In this document: positions 28,068-36,247 of the stretch, in pieces
Layout of the letters: each line of letters begins with the position of its first letter
How positions within the stretch are numbered: the stretch's first letter is position 1
Assembly: GCA_964494385.1 (NCBI GenBank)
Contig: CAZBSE010000005.1
Coordinates: 1-64,000, forward strand
DNA: 64,000 nucleotides
Direction: 5' to 3'
Source: CAZBSE01 sp964494385
GTDB lineage: Bacteria > Actinomycetota > Humimicrobiia > Humimicrobiales > Humimicrobiaceae
The notes under the pieces: model-generated
The model's input: only the letters and a program-made list of their open reading frames with translations
What the model was told of the DNA's origin: nothing
The model's database searches: none
Translations under genes and position numbers: made by a program

Positions 28068-29114
28068 TCAGACAAAAAAGTGGCCAAAAGCCATCCCCGT
28101 AAAGGTGGCCATAATTACAACCAGGGTTGTATAAGTCAGGGTTTTCTTAATCCCCATAATCCTTCCGATTACAATCATATTGGGAAGGGACAATGACGGT
28201 CCGGCCAGCAGAAGAGTCAGAGCGGGCCCTTTCCCCATGCCAAGCTCCATCAGCGCTTTAATTATGGGTACCTCGGTCAGAGTAGAAAAGTACATAAGAG
28301 CACCGAATATCGAGGCTACAAAATTTGACCTAATGCTATTTCCGCCAACCCAGGTCTCTACCACACTCTGCGGCAGAAAATATTTGATAATCCCTGTTAT
28401 GAAAACTCCTGCCAGAAGAATTGGAAATATCTGCCAGGCAAGTTTTCCGGTTTCTTTCAGCCAGACTTTTAGTTCGGCTTTTTTATAGCCCACTACTATA
28501 ATTACTATTAGAACAGCAGATGCTATAGCAGCATATATCCACATCCTGGCCGCACCAAAAACCAATATGGCAAGAAGGGATAGGAAAAATATTATACTTA
28601 TATATTTAGGCTTATTATATTCACTTTGCCCGTAAGCTTTAAATAAATTCTGGTCCCCCTTTAATTTTTCTCTTTCTTCCTTTATCCAGATTAAAGACAT
28701 TATAAATCCTATAACAATTGAAAAGGAAATGGCCCCTATGGCCCTGGCTATACCCAGTTCATAGCCAAGGAGCTTTGCCGTGTAAACTACGGCAAGTATA
28801 TTTATGGCCGGTCCGGAATAAAGAAATGCAATCGCAGGGCCAAGCCCTGCACCTCTTTTTCTAATGCCTGCAAATAAAGGAAGGATAGTGCAGGAGCACA
28901 CTGCAAGAATAGCTCCTGATACAGAGGCAACACTGTAGGATAACCATTTATTCGCCTTTGCTCCGAAATATTTAAGAATTGCCCCTTTGGAAATAAAAAC
29001 AGCAATGGCGCCGGCAATAAAAAATGCAGGTATCAAGCAGGTAAGCACATGGGCCGAAAGATATTCAACAAGCGCATACCATCCGCTTTTTATTGATTCA
29101 ATAAATATTTCCAC
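28068..29114 (-). CDS. ArsP-like permease (PF03773 family)
   Basis: A 348-residue membrane protein starting with GTG at 29114 (AGGAG about 11 bases upstream). The first half contains AVCSCTILPLFAGIRKRGAGLG and YSGPAINI, the signature of the DUF318/ArsP permeases; the second half repeats the pattern with STLTEVPIIKAL and LLLAGPSLSLPN. ArsP proteins export trivalent organoarsenicals. It begins 6 bases after the arsR stop, so it is in the same operon. Export of another metal or metalloid is possible. Confidence 0.85.
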   Translation of the reverse strand: MEIFIESIKSGWYALVEYLSAHVLTCLIPAFFIAGAIAVFISKGAILKYFGAKANKWLSYSVASVSGAILAVCSCTILPLFAGIRKRGAGLGPAIAFLYSGPAINILAVVYTAKLLGYELGIARAIGAISFSIVIGFIMSLIWIKEEREKLKGDQNLFKAYGQSEYNKPKYISIIFFLSLLAILVFGAARMWIYAAIASAVLIVIIVVGYKKAELKVWLKETGKLAWQIFPILLAGVFITGIIKYFLPQSVVETWVGGNSIRSNFVASIFGALMYFSTLTEVPIIKALMELGMGKGPALTLLLAGPSLSLPNMIVIGRIMGIKKTLTYTTLVVIMATFTGMAFGHFFV

Positions 29115-29120
29115 TTTAGG

Positions 29121-29474
29121 CTAACTCCTGCATATTTTTTTCCTGTCAATTCCGTACAGCTTCAGCCCGTCATTTTTTATTCCCTTATCAGCTTCTATTG
29201 CTGAAAATATTCCATACAGAATCTTCTTTATCTGTGCATTCATATCCGTGCCCATTCTGTAGTTAACCCACTTACCTTCCTTGCTGTAATCAACCAGACC
29301 GCTGTTTTCCAGCAGTTTAAGATGACTCGATACTGTGGGCTGGGACAACCCTATGATCTCCCTTATCTCACAGACGCACAGGTCCTTTTTCTCATTGAGC
29401 AAATGGATTATCCTGATTCTGTTTTCATCGGCCAGTGCTTTTAAAACCCCGGTTATATTTTTTAAAGCAGTCAT
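29121..29474 (-). CDS. arsR: ArsR-family repressor
   Basis: A 117-residue winged-helix protein. The metal-binding motif KKDLCVCEIREI near residue 30 holds the Cys pair that senses As(III) in ArsR, and the recognition helix is GLSQPTVSSHLKLLENSGLV. AAGGGGG precedes the ATG. The start and upstream region are repeated across an artificial N gap, but the coding sequence itself is intact. It should repress its own operon with the permease, thioredoxin and acr3 until arsenite binds. Confidence 0.92.
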   Translation of the reverse strand: MTALKNITGVLKALADENRIRIIHLLNEKKDLCVCEIREIIGLSQPTVSSHLKLLENSGLVDYSKEGKWVNYRMGTDMNAQIKKILYGIFSAIEADKGIKNDGLKLYGIDRKKICRS

Positions 29475-29494
29475 TTTAACCCCCTTGGAATTTT
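29440..29494. repeat. 55-bp repeat, left copy at scaffold join
   Basis: The 55 bases before the N run, covering the arsR start and its ribosome binding site, are identical to the 55 bases after it. The copy directly abuts the gap. This is the signature of overlapping contig ends joined with a fixed-size gap rather than a biological duplication. Confidence 0.95.
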
Positions 29495-29594
29495 NNNNNN
29501 NNNNNNNNNNNNNNNNNNNNNNNNNNNNNNNNNNNNNNNNNNNNNNNNNNNNNNNNNNNNNNNNNNNNNNNNNNNNNNNNNNNNNNNNNNNNNN
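29495..29594. other. Assembly gap of exactly 100 N
   Basis: One hundred N separate the two identical 55-bp copies. A round 100 is the usual placeholder for unknown gap length. The true sequence here is probably continuous with one copy of the 55 bases. Confidence 0.98.
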
Positions 29595-29649
29595 TTTAAA
29601 ACCCCGGTTATATTTTTTAAAGCAGTCATTTTAACCCCCTTGGAATTTT
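29595..29649. repeat. 55-bp repeat, right copy at scaffold join
   Basis: Identical to 29440-29494. It contains the first codons of arsR in duplicate and then continues into the arsR promoter region. Confidence 0.95.
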
Positions 29650-29660
29650 CATCAATTATA

Positions 29661-29692
29661 ACTATATATTTAAATATGTCAATATATTTAGT
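29661..29692. promoter_or_regulatory. Putative ArsR operator
   Basis: An imperfect inverted repeat with ACTA-ATAT-type arms centred on AAATATGTCAATAT lies just upstream of the collapsed arsR start. It resembles the AT-rich, interrupted dyads bound by ArsR/SmtB repressors, and is in the right place to block the arsR promoter. Confidence 0.45.
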
Positions 29693-29722
29693 TGAAAAAT
29701 AAAATTACCTGTTTATAAAACA

Positions 29723-29758
29723 AATACTAAGGCTGGCCGTGCAACCAGCCTTAGTATT
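29723..29758 (-). terminator. Rho-independent terminator after the 76-residue membrane protein gene
   Basis: A perfect 14-bp stem (AATACTAAGGCTGG and its complement) closes an 8-base loop. On the minus strand the stem is followed by TGTTTTAT. It lies 44 bases beyond the stop of the gene at 29802-30032 and upstream of the ars operon. Confidence 0.8.
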
Positions 29759-29801
29759 TAATTAAATAGTTTATCAGCCTTTCCTCGGTAATCTGTCAGA
29801 C

Positions 29802-30032
29802 TTATCCTCTTCTGCTAAATTCATACACCAGAAGAACTATACAGGCAGCGAAAACTACTACAATTACTCCTCCCAGAAGATAAATATTCTGGTTTGTCAC
29901 AAAACTTATAACTTTATCAACCAAGCTTTTCCAGATGAAAAAATCAAAAAATTTGTTCAGCACAACAGCAACTGAAAACAATGCCACTTTAAGCAATACC
30001 AGAATTACCACTACACGGTTAAATATATTCAC
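29802..30032 (-). CDS. Small two-helix membrane protein, AmaP N-terminus-like
   Basis: A 76-residue protein with two hydrophobic helices (about 5-28 and 50-72) separated by an amphipathic segment (FFDFFIWKSLVDKV). The beginning MNIFNRVVVILVLL resembles the N-terminus of the Asp23-anchoring protein AmaP, but the large C-terminal domain of AmaP is missing. GGAGG precedes the start. It may be a genuine short protein, since it has its own terminator. No function is assigned. Confidence 0.65.
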   Translation of the reverse strand: MNIFNRVVVILVLLKVALFSVAVVLNKFFDFFIWKSLVDKVISFVTNQNIYLLGGVIVVVFAACIVLLVYEFSRRG

Positions 30033-30214
30033 AATCCACCTCCTTCCCTATCTTTTATAAGGTTTTTTCGTATCTTTAAATATTTATTAATTATGATTAC
30101 TTTTGTTTAAATATAAATATATACTATTGTATTTTAAATTAAAATATAAATTATCATTTATATGATTAATTTAAATTGTTAAAATATTATATATAACAAT
30201 TAAGAATAATTGTC

Positions 30215-31060
30215 GTGAAAAATTTAATTTCTAAAACTGCATCACTGACTGTATTGCTGCTTATCCCTGTAGTTCTTTTAGGCTTCTCCGGGTGTAAAGA
30301 ATATCCGGTCGCTGAAACACAGGCATTAGAACAGACAGATACAGCCATAAAGGAAGAACTACCGCTTAAAGCCGATGAGGAACCTGCCGAAGATACCGTT
30401 TCTCCTGGTGAAGACAGGGGTGAAGAAATAAAACAGGAGCTTTTTATTGTTTTAAATAATTTCCTTCAGGCAGTAAAAGAAAATAAGGAATATGCCTTTT
30501 TTGACAGCTATACTGTTGATATGACAGGAAGCGAAGAGGAATACAAAAATGGCACCGCATCTGATATCTTTTATATCATAAAAGAATCACATTCCGGCTG
30601 GGAAAACATAACTGCAGAAAGTGTCACGTTTGACGGGAACAGAGCCCTTCTTATAATCAGGGGGGACAGAACAGTAGAAGGTATGGAATATAAAGATGAG
30701 CAGATACGGTTCAATTTCATAAATGAAAACGAAATCTGGAAGATTGATTTCTATTACCCGTCCGATATTTTAATCATAGCTGTAAACCCCGAACCGGGCA
30801 GCATAATTAATTCCGGTGAAATAGCCGGCCTTACCATATCAGCTGATATAGGATCTTTTTTTACAATCAGCGATATAAGCCTTCATTTAAACAGTACAAA
30901 ATTAAATCCTGAAATCTGCATAAGGGACCAATACGAATCATCTGTATCTATTGAGATCCCGGTGGAGAGCCTTACTGGAGGCTTAAATAAAGTAAGCTGT
31001 TATGCGGCAAATTCTGCATGGGATAACTCCAATTATAGCTGGGATTTTACCGTTGAATAA
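30215..31060 (+). CDS. Lipoprotein of unknown function
   Basis: A 281-residue protein starting with GTG, no Shine-Dalgarno sequence. The signal peptide ends in the lipobox LGFSGC, so the mature protein is lipid-anchored. A Glu/Pro/Asp-rich linker (residues 30-70) precedes an NTF2-like alpha/beta domain (about 75-185) and a C-terminal Ig-like beta domain (190-281; NPEPGSIINSGEIAG). I recognise no catalytic motif. It stands alone. Confidence 0.75.
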   Translation: MKNLISKTASLTVLLLIPVVLLGFSGCKEYPVAETQALEQTDTAIKEELPLKADEEPAEDTVSPGEDRGEEIKQELFIVLNNFLQAVKENKEYAFFDSYTVDMTGSEEEYKNGTASDIFYIIKESHSGWENITAESVTFDGNRALLIIRGDRTVEGMEYKDEQIRFNFINENEIWKIDFYYPSDILIIAVNPEPGSIINSGEIAGLTISADIGSFFTISDISLHLNSTKLNPEICIRDQYESSVSIEIPVESLTGGLNKVSCYAANSAWDNSNYSWDFTVE

Positions 31061-31310
31061 AATTAACAATCGATTATTTGCAGCATGCTCTTAACCTGCT
31101 TCTTTCTATATGTACCTATACGGTTTAATATCCACCCCGATATCGATTATATTAGCACCCTGTAATATAAGCATTTTTATGGGCCCTTAATAAATTGACT
31201 ATATAAAATATTATATTCTTAGAAAATTAATATAGCTTTTTAATTTTTAAATTTATATAATTATCACATAAATTTTTATACAGTAATTAGTAAATATATT
31301 GTATTTATTT

Positions 31311-31316
31311 TATAAT
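31311..31316 (+). promoter_or_regulatory. -10 element of a likely leaderless transcript
   Basis: A consensus TATAAT lies eight bases before the ATG at 31325, and no ribosome binding site is present. The mRNA would begin almost at the start codon. Confidence 0.5.
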
Positions 31317-31324
31317 TAATTCAC

Positions 31325-31807
31325 ATGAATCAGAACCTAACCGTTTCAATCAATATAATCTCTGACAGAATAAAAAAAATATTTCATTTAAAAACTGATA
31401 AGGAAAATAATTACTGTAATATTATCGCATCCGGAACCAATATAATGGGCAGAATCTATTCTCCTCATCCTATCCAAATAGAAGGTATCGTAGCAGGGGA
31501 GATCATATCAAGGGAAGAACTGGTAATAGGTAAAAAAGGAAAAGTAAGAGCAAACATTAAAACTAAAAATATGGTAATAGAAGGAAGTTTCACCGGCAAT
31601 ATAATTTCAGCAGAAGAAGTCCTGATAACTTCCACCGGGAAGCTTAAAGGCAATGTAATCCAAAAAGACACTTATCTTATAATAAATAAAAACGGCCTAT
31701 TTAAGGGCAACAGTATTATTATAGATAATAAGGAAATATTTAAAATAAATAATAGTGAGAAACTCTCCAATATTAAGATAACACCCAAGAAAATATTAAA
31801 ATTTTAA
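31325..31807 (+). CDS. Bactofilin
   Basis: A 160-residue protein with a central right-handed beta-helix of repeated hydrophobic turns (SGTNIMGRIYS, IEGIVAGEI, VIEGSFTGNI, STGKLKGNV) flanked by short charged tails. Bactofilins polymerise without nucleotide and serve as membrane-associated scaffolds for shape or polarity. A second bactofilin is encoded convergently 83 bases away, next to a ParA-like ATPase. Confidence 0.82.
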   Translation: MNQNLTVSINIISDRIKKIFHLKTDKENNYCNIIASGTNIMGRIYSPHPIQIEGIVAGEIISREELVIGKKGKVRANIKTKNMVIEGSFTGNIISAEEVLITSTGKLKGNVIQKDTYLIINKNGLFKGNSIIIDNKEIFKINNSEKLSNIKITPKKILKF

Positions 31808-31890
31808 AATTCTAATTTAATTGATGCTTAAAATAAATAATTATATTTGCATACAGATTATTTCCTGTATATAAATTTCACCATCCGGAT

Positions 31891-32388
31891 TTATAATTTC
31901 ATGCTATCATCTATGTCATTAAGCTGGAATTCTTTTGATTTATCTTTTTTACCGGTCTTCGCATATGCGGCTTTTTCTCTTGGCTTAATTTTTTTATCAT
32001 CCTTGTTTTCAGTTTGTGTAATCCTGGTAACCTTTCCACTGAAAATTCCGCCTTCGTTTATGATCAGCGAGTCTGTTTTTATATTACCATCCACTACTCC
32101 TGTTTCTGTGATTTCAACTTTACCGGTACCTTTTAAATTTCCTTCGAATTTCCCAATTATTTTAGCATCAATAGTAGTAACATCAGCGCTGACAACTCCC
32201 TCTTTCTGAATCGTCATCTGCCCATCGACTACTAATTCACCTACAATTTCGCATCCTACCTCTATGGATTGAGAAACATCCAGTTTCCCCTCTATTTTTG
32301 CCTTATTCCCTATAATAGTCAGCAGCGTCCTGGATTCTTCCTTGCCAGAAGCTTCTGTTTCATCTAAATCCTTGCTTGAAAAAACCAT
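31891..32388 (-). CDS. Bactofilin
   Basis: A 165-residue bactofilin: the beta-helix core runs from about residue 23 to 120 (GNKAKIEGKLDVSQS, GCEIVGELVVDGQM, IIGKFEGNLKG, VVDGNIKTDSL), with disordered charged termini. AAGGAGG precedes the ATG. It is 40 bases downstream of the ParA-like gene on the same strand. In other bacteria a ParA homologue uses bactofilin as a positional cue, which fits this pairing. Confidence 0.87.
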   Translation of the reverse strand: MVFSSKDLDETEASGKEESRTLLTIIGNKAKIEGKLDVSQSIEVGCEIVGELVVDGQMTIQKEGVVSADVTTIDAKIIGKFEGNLKGTGKVEITETGVVDGNIKTDSLIINEGGIFSGKVTRITQTENKDDKKIKPREKAAYAKTGKKDKSKEFQLNDIDDSMKL

Positions 32389-32428
32389 GTTTCCCTCCTT
32401 ATAGCTTTTAATATAATATATAATAAAA

Positions 32429-33271
32429 TCAGTTTAAACTATCTACCGTTTTTTCAATTTGAGAGAACAATTTTATGATATCTTTTGATGCCTCTTCTCT
32501 GGGAAACGATATAAAAACCGGTTCCCTTTTTAACGATATAGATTTTTGATAGTGCACCAGATATCTTATCTTTTGATTAAATATAGTTAATCTTCCGCCA
32601 TATTTTTCCTGGAGGGTATCTATTACCTGCCCCGGTATCTTCTTTCTTTTTTCAAAGGCATTAATTACAATACCGGCAATCTTTATCCTGATATCATATT
32701 TTCTTTCCAGGTTTTTAATTATCTTGTCCAGGTAATCAATATCCAGCAGCGAGAACATCTCCGGCTTTATTACCACTATGACCTTACAGGCGTAAATTAT
32801 TGATGTTGTTGAAAGAAGAGAAAAATTAGGCTGAGAATCTATTACTATATAGTCATAATCATCTTTATTGATATTTTCTTCAAGTATATTCTTGACTATT
32901 ATATTTCTGTACAACGCTTTATAAGGTTTTTGCTCGTTTAAAGTTTTGTTTAATAAGTAATCTGTCAGGTATTCCTCAATAAGTGAAATATTATTAGAAG
33001 AGGGCAGTAAATCGATATTATCGGTAATTTTTATAACATAATTCCTAAAATTTATATTCTTTCCTTTTAGGTAATCAATCATAAGATTATCAATATTTAT
33101 CTTACTGTCATCTGATGCTTTATTAAAAGCCTGGACAAGATTTATCTGGGGATCAAAATCAATAAAAAGAACTCTTTTATTCTTTTTTTCGGCTAAATAC
33201 CAGCCATAGTTATAGCATATAGTCGTCTTTCCGGTACCGCCCTTGGTATTAAAAAAAACAACTTTTTCCAT
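32429..33271 (-). CDS. ParA/MinD-family ATPase linked to bactofilin
   Basis: A 280-residue deviant Walker ATPase: KGGTGKTT near residue 10, the A' motif IDFDPQINL near 38, and the B motif IVIDSQPNFSL near 140. No DNA-binding N-terminal helix and no parB gene nearby, so it is unlikely to be a chromosome-segregation ParA. Being upstream of a bactofilin gene in the same unit, it probably positions a cell-envelope or pole-associated structure. Confidence 0.85.
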   Translation of the reverse strand: MEKVVFFNTKGGTGKTTICYNYGWYLAEKKNKRVLFIDFDPQINLVQAFNKASDDSKINIDNLMIDYLKGKNINFRNYVIKITDNIDLLPSSNNISLIEEYLTDYLLNKTLNEQKPYKALYRNIIVKNILEENINKDDYDYIVIDSQPNFSLLSTTSIIYACKVIVVIKPEMFSLLDIDYLDKIIKNLERKYDIRIKIAGIVINAFEKRKKIPGQVIDTLQEKYGGRLTIFNQKIRYLVHYQKSISLKREPVFISFPREEASKDIIKLFSQIEKTVDSLN

Positions 33272-33533
33272 TTAACTCTTTCTATTCCAAATCTAGATGC
33301 TAAACCCAGAATTCAGAAATACCTGTAAAGGAACATTATTATTTATATTTACCCTAAATAAACATCCCAATTCTATATTTGACTATATTATAATAATATT
33401 TTAATTTAAAAAAAAGGTTAAATATCAATATATTATTACAGTTAATATATTTCTTCTTTCTGTAGAAAATATTATAAACTTGCAGAATATATCATTAAAT
33501 TTATAAGTCTTCTTAGTAGTTTGCAGATATTTA

Positions 33534-34991
33534 CTAACCCTTTAAGACTCCAAGGGGCCTGAGCCTTACCGCTTTTTTTGATATTCCGGCAAAGTGTGTC
33601 ACATCCACCACCCTGCTTATATCTTTATAGGCCTGTGGAGCTTCTTCAGCCAGTCCGGACATGCTCCCGGCCATTACCACTATCCCCTTCTTATCAAAAA
33701 GCTCTTTTTTAAGTTCGCTTCCCTGTATCTGTTTTCTTGCTTTGGTTCTACTCATGAGTCTTCCCGCCCCGTGACAGGTGGAGCCGAAACTCTCGCTCAT
33801 TGCCTTCTCCGTTCCCAGCAGGATGAAAGAATAACGTCCCATATCCCCGGGAATTATTACCGGCTGCCCTATGGCCCTATACTTTTCAGGGATCTGCCTG
33901 TGTCCCGCGGGATAGGATCTGGTGGCCCCTTTTCTGTGAACGCAGACCTCCCGTGTTTTACCGTCAATATTATGCTGTTCCATCTTGGCTATATTATGGG
34001 ATACATCATAGATGGTACCAAGGCCCAGCTTCTCCGAAGACCTGCCGAAAAATTTTTCAAATACCTTCCTTGTCCAATGCGAAAGGCAGTGCCTGTTTAC
34101 CATGGCATAATTAACCGCACAGGCCATGGCGCCGTAATATCTTCTGGCCTCGGGAGAAGCAAGCGGCGCGCACGCCAGCTGACGATCCGGCAATTTTATC
34201 CCGTACTTTAAGGCAGCTTGCTGCATCACCCTGATATAATCACTGCATATCTGATGACCGAGCCCTCTTGAACCTGAGTGTATCATTATGGTTATCTGGT
34301 CTTTCTCCAGGCCCAGTAAATCTGCTGCCTTGCTGTCATATATTTCATCTACTGCCTGTATCTCTAAAAAATGATTTCCCGATCCCAGCGTGCCCACCTG
34401 ACTCATTCCCCTGTCCATGGCAGTTTTACTCACAAAATCGGGATTGGCTGTCTCCATGCAGCCGTTCTCTTCTATAAAGTACTCATCTTCTTCCCAGCCG
34501 TAACCATTTTTTACGGCCCAGCGGACGCCTCCTTTAAGCAGCTGCTTTAATTGATCCGCAGAAAGCTTAATCCTGCCCCTGGTTCCCAGGCCTTTGGGTA
34601 TGCTGAAGGATAAGATACCCATTATATCTTCCAGGCGGTTCTTAATATCGTCAACATAAAGGCAGGTCCGCATGGCCCTCACCCCGCAGGATATATCAAA
34701 ACCAACTCCGCCCGGTGAAATAATACCGCTATCAGTGTCAAAAGCAGCCACTCCTCCTATGGGGAACCCATACCCGTAATGTATATCCGGCATAGCATAT
34801 GAAGCCTTTATAATGCCGGGAAGAGTTGCAACATTTACTACCTGGTCAATGGTCTTTTCACCGACCGCGTGATCCAGCAGCTGCTTATCGGCAAATATTA
34901 TTCCGGGAACCCTCATGCCGTATCTTTCATTCTTCTCTACTTCCCACTTATAATCATTTATCTTTTTAATGTTATAATCTGCTATAATAAT
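33534..34991 (-). CDS. rtcB: RtcB RNA-splicing ligase, likely ATT start
   Basis: The conserved body is intact (DIHYGYGFPIGG, GGVGFDISCGVR, the GSGNHFLE motif, HSGSRGLGHQ, and STCHGAGRLMSR with the guanylylated His). The first ATG (34916) begins at MRVPGIIFAD and would delete the usual N-terminal strand. Homologous residues IKKINDYKWEVEKN continue in frame upstream, with no ATG, GTG or TTG before the archease stop. GGAG lies five bases before an ATT at 34991, giving 485 residues, normal for RtcB. The enzyme joins RNA 3'-phosphate and 5'-OH ends using GTP and Mn(II). Archease is encoded immediately upstream. Confidence 0.85.
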   Translation of the reverse strand: MIIADYNIKKINDYKWEVEKNERYGMRVPGIIFADKQLLDHAVGEKTIDQVVNVATLPGIIKASYAMPDIHYGYGFPIGGVAAFDTDSGIISPGGVGFDISCGVRAMRTCLYVDDIKNRLEDIMGILSFSIPKGLGTRGRIKLSADQLKQLLKGGVRWAVKNGYGWEEDEYFIEENGCMETANPDFVSKTAMDRGMSQVGTLGSGNHFLEIQAVDEIYDSKAADLLGLEKDQITIMIHSGSRGLGHQICSDYIRVMQQAALKYGIKLPDRQLACAPLASPEARRYYGAMACAVNYAMVNRHCLSHWTRKVFEKFFGRSSEKLGLGTIYDVSHNIAKMEQHNIDGKTREVCVHRKGATRSYPAGHRQIPEKYRAIGQPVIIPGDMGRYSFILLGTEKAMSESFGSTCHGAGRLMSRTKARKQIQGSELKKELFDKKGIVVMAGSMSGLAEEAPQAYKDISRVVDVTHFAGISKKAVRLRPLGVLKG

Positions 34992-35002
34992 CCCTTCTCC
35001 TC

Positions 35003-35473
35003 TCAGACATCAAATATAACTCTGCCTTCCCATCTGCCATGCCTGCTGTCTTTTTCTACTTTGAGCATATGGTAAGTGGGAGCTTTTATAATGGTCCTTA
35101 TATTATGTTTGCTCGGATCCGCTTTCTGGCCGAATACTTCAGCTTCCAGTATAATCCTGTTATTCCTTTTATGGATTTTGCCCACCTTAAATCCTGAAAA
35201 CAGGATATTATCAATTTCATAAAGGTAAAGTAATTTTTCCAGCCACAGTACCAGCAAATTTTCAGGGTCCGTATCCTCTGGGACAATTTTTACATTCCTC
35301 CTGTTCAGAAGCTCAACCATCCCTAAATCACATATGATGGAAAACATTCCCTCAGCCGCATTTTCAAATAATTCCTCCAGTGTTTTTCCGTAAAACTCTA
35401 TGCCTATATCGGAAAGATGTTCGATGCATTTATATTTTTTACCTGCCTTTTTTAAATCAACCATTGGCTGCAA
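35003..35473 (-). CDS. Archease
   Basis: A 156-residue archease: EHLSDIGIEFYGKTLEELFENAAEGMF near residue 18 holds the conserved Asp/Glu metal ligands, and the C-terminal HGRWEGRVIFDV ends with the conserved Asp. Archease activates RtcB by promoting its guanylylation and multiple turnovers. Its stop lies 11 bases before the proposed rtcB start, and the rtcB ribosome binding site begins within the stop region. The pair is typical of archaea and scattered bacteria. Confidence 0.88.
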   Translation of the reverse strand: MQPMVDLKKAGKKYKCIEHLSDIGIEFYGKTLEELFENAAEGMFSIICDLGMVELLNRRNVKIVPEDTDPENLLVLWLEKLLYLYEIDNILFSGFKVGKIHKRNNRIILEAEVFGQKADPSKHNIRTIIKAPTYHMLKVEKDSRHGRWEGRVIFDV

Positions 35474-35646
35474 CCATCCTGTAGTCTGTTTTTATTACCT
35501 CCCGTTAATTTACTGCCCTGGCGGATAATTTCTTATCCCGTTTGTTATGTTTTATAAATACCTGGTCCAAAAGATTAATATGAAAAAAATCTTTTTAGGC
35601 AAATGAAAGAATAAGAATTTTTTATATTTATAGATTTATATAATAT

Positions 35647-36219
35647 TTATTCATCAATATAAGATTTTTCAAACTGGTTCTGCCGCTCTTCCATTTCTTC
35701 CCAGACATCTGCCGGAACCATTTCTTTTAGATAATCTGAAATTGCATCAACTTTTTTTCTATCCTCTGGTTTTATTTCTGAATCATCCGGTATATTATCA
35801 TATTCTATGCCGTTGGCTGTAATTGTAACACTGCTGTTGCTCCCGCCTATCGCTATTTCATCAGTTGTTTCCCATTTCCTTTTAAATAAATCGTTTTCTA
35901 TAAGCAATTGATAAATGTGGTCCAGCTGGTCCCGGGAGACTTCAAAACTTACCTCCCAGACATCCGGAGAAAGCGGTTCCCAGGTTGTATCCGGATAACC
36001 CGGCTGATATTCAAATAATCCCTGTAGACCGGGGCCTATGGTTATTTCGTAATAATAGTTATACTCTGGTGAAAGCGGTGGTGTGGTCCAGTAGAACTCA
36101 ACGGTTAAATCTTCGGGACATTCTGTTTCTGGTTCTTTGTAACACGACACGCAGCTTATCACTACTGTAAAAACTATTATTACTGCCGCTAAAATACCTG
36201 CCCTATATTTTAATTTCAT
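35647..36219 (-). CDS. Lipoprotein of unknown function
   Basis: A 190-residue protein with an N-terminal signal and a Cys near residue 23 or 26 (VISCVSCYKEP) suitable for lipidation. The rest is a beta-rich domain with a segment reminiscent of a Zn-free protease-inhibitor-like fold (LTVEFYWTTPPLSPEY, YYYEITIGPG), but I do not recognise a family. It starts 28 bases after the serpin stop on the same strand, so the two envelope proteins are probably co-expressed. Confidence 0.7.
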   Translation of the reverse strand: MKLKYRAGILAAVIIVFTVVISCVSCYKEPETECPEDLTVEFYWTTPPLSPEYNYYYEITIGPGLQGLFEYQPGYPDTTWEPLSPDVWEVSFEVSRDQLDHIYQLLIENDLFKRKWETTDEIAIGGSNSSVTITANGIEYDNIPDDSEIKPEDRKKVDAISDYLKEMVPADVWEEMEERQNQFEKSYIDE

Positions 36220-36247
36220 GATAACCCCCCCAATGCTGTCTTCTCTT

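Noticed and set aside
29440..29649. Biological 55-bp direct repeat at arsR
   Set aside because: Perfect identity directly bordering a 100-N placeholder is best explained by overlapping contig ends.
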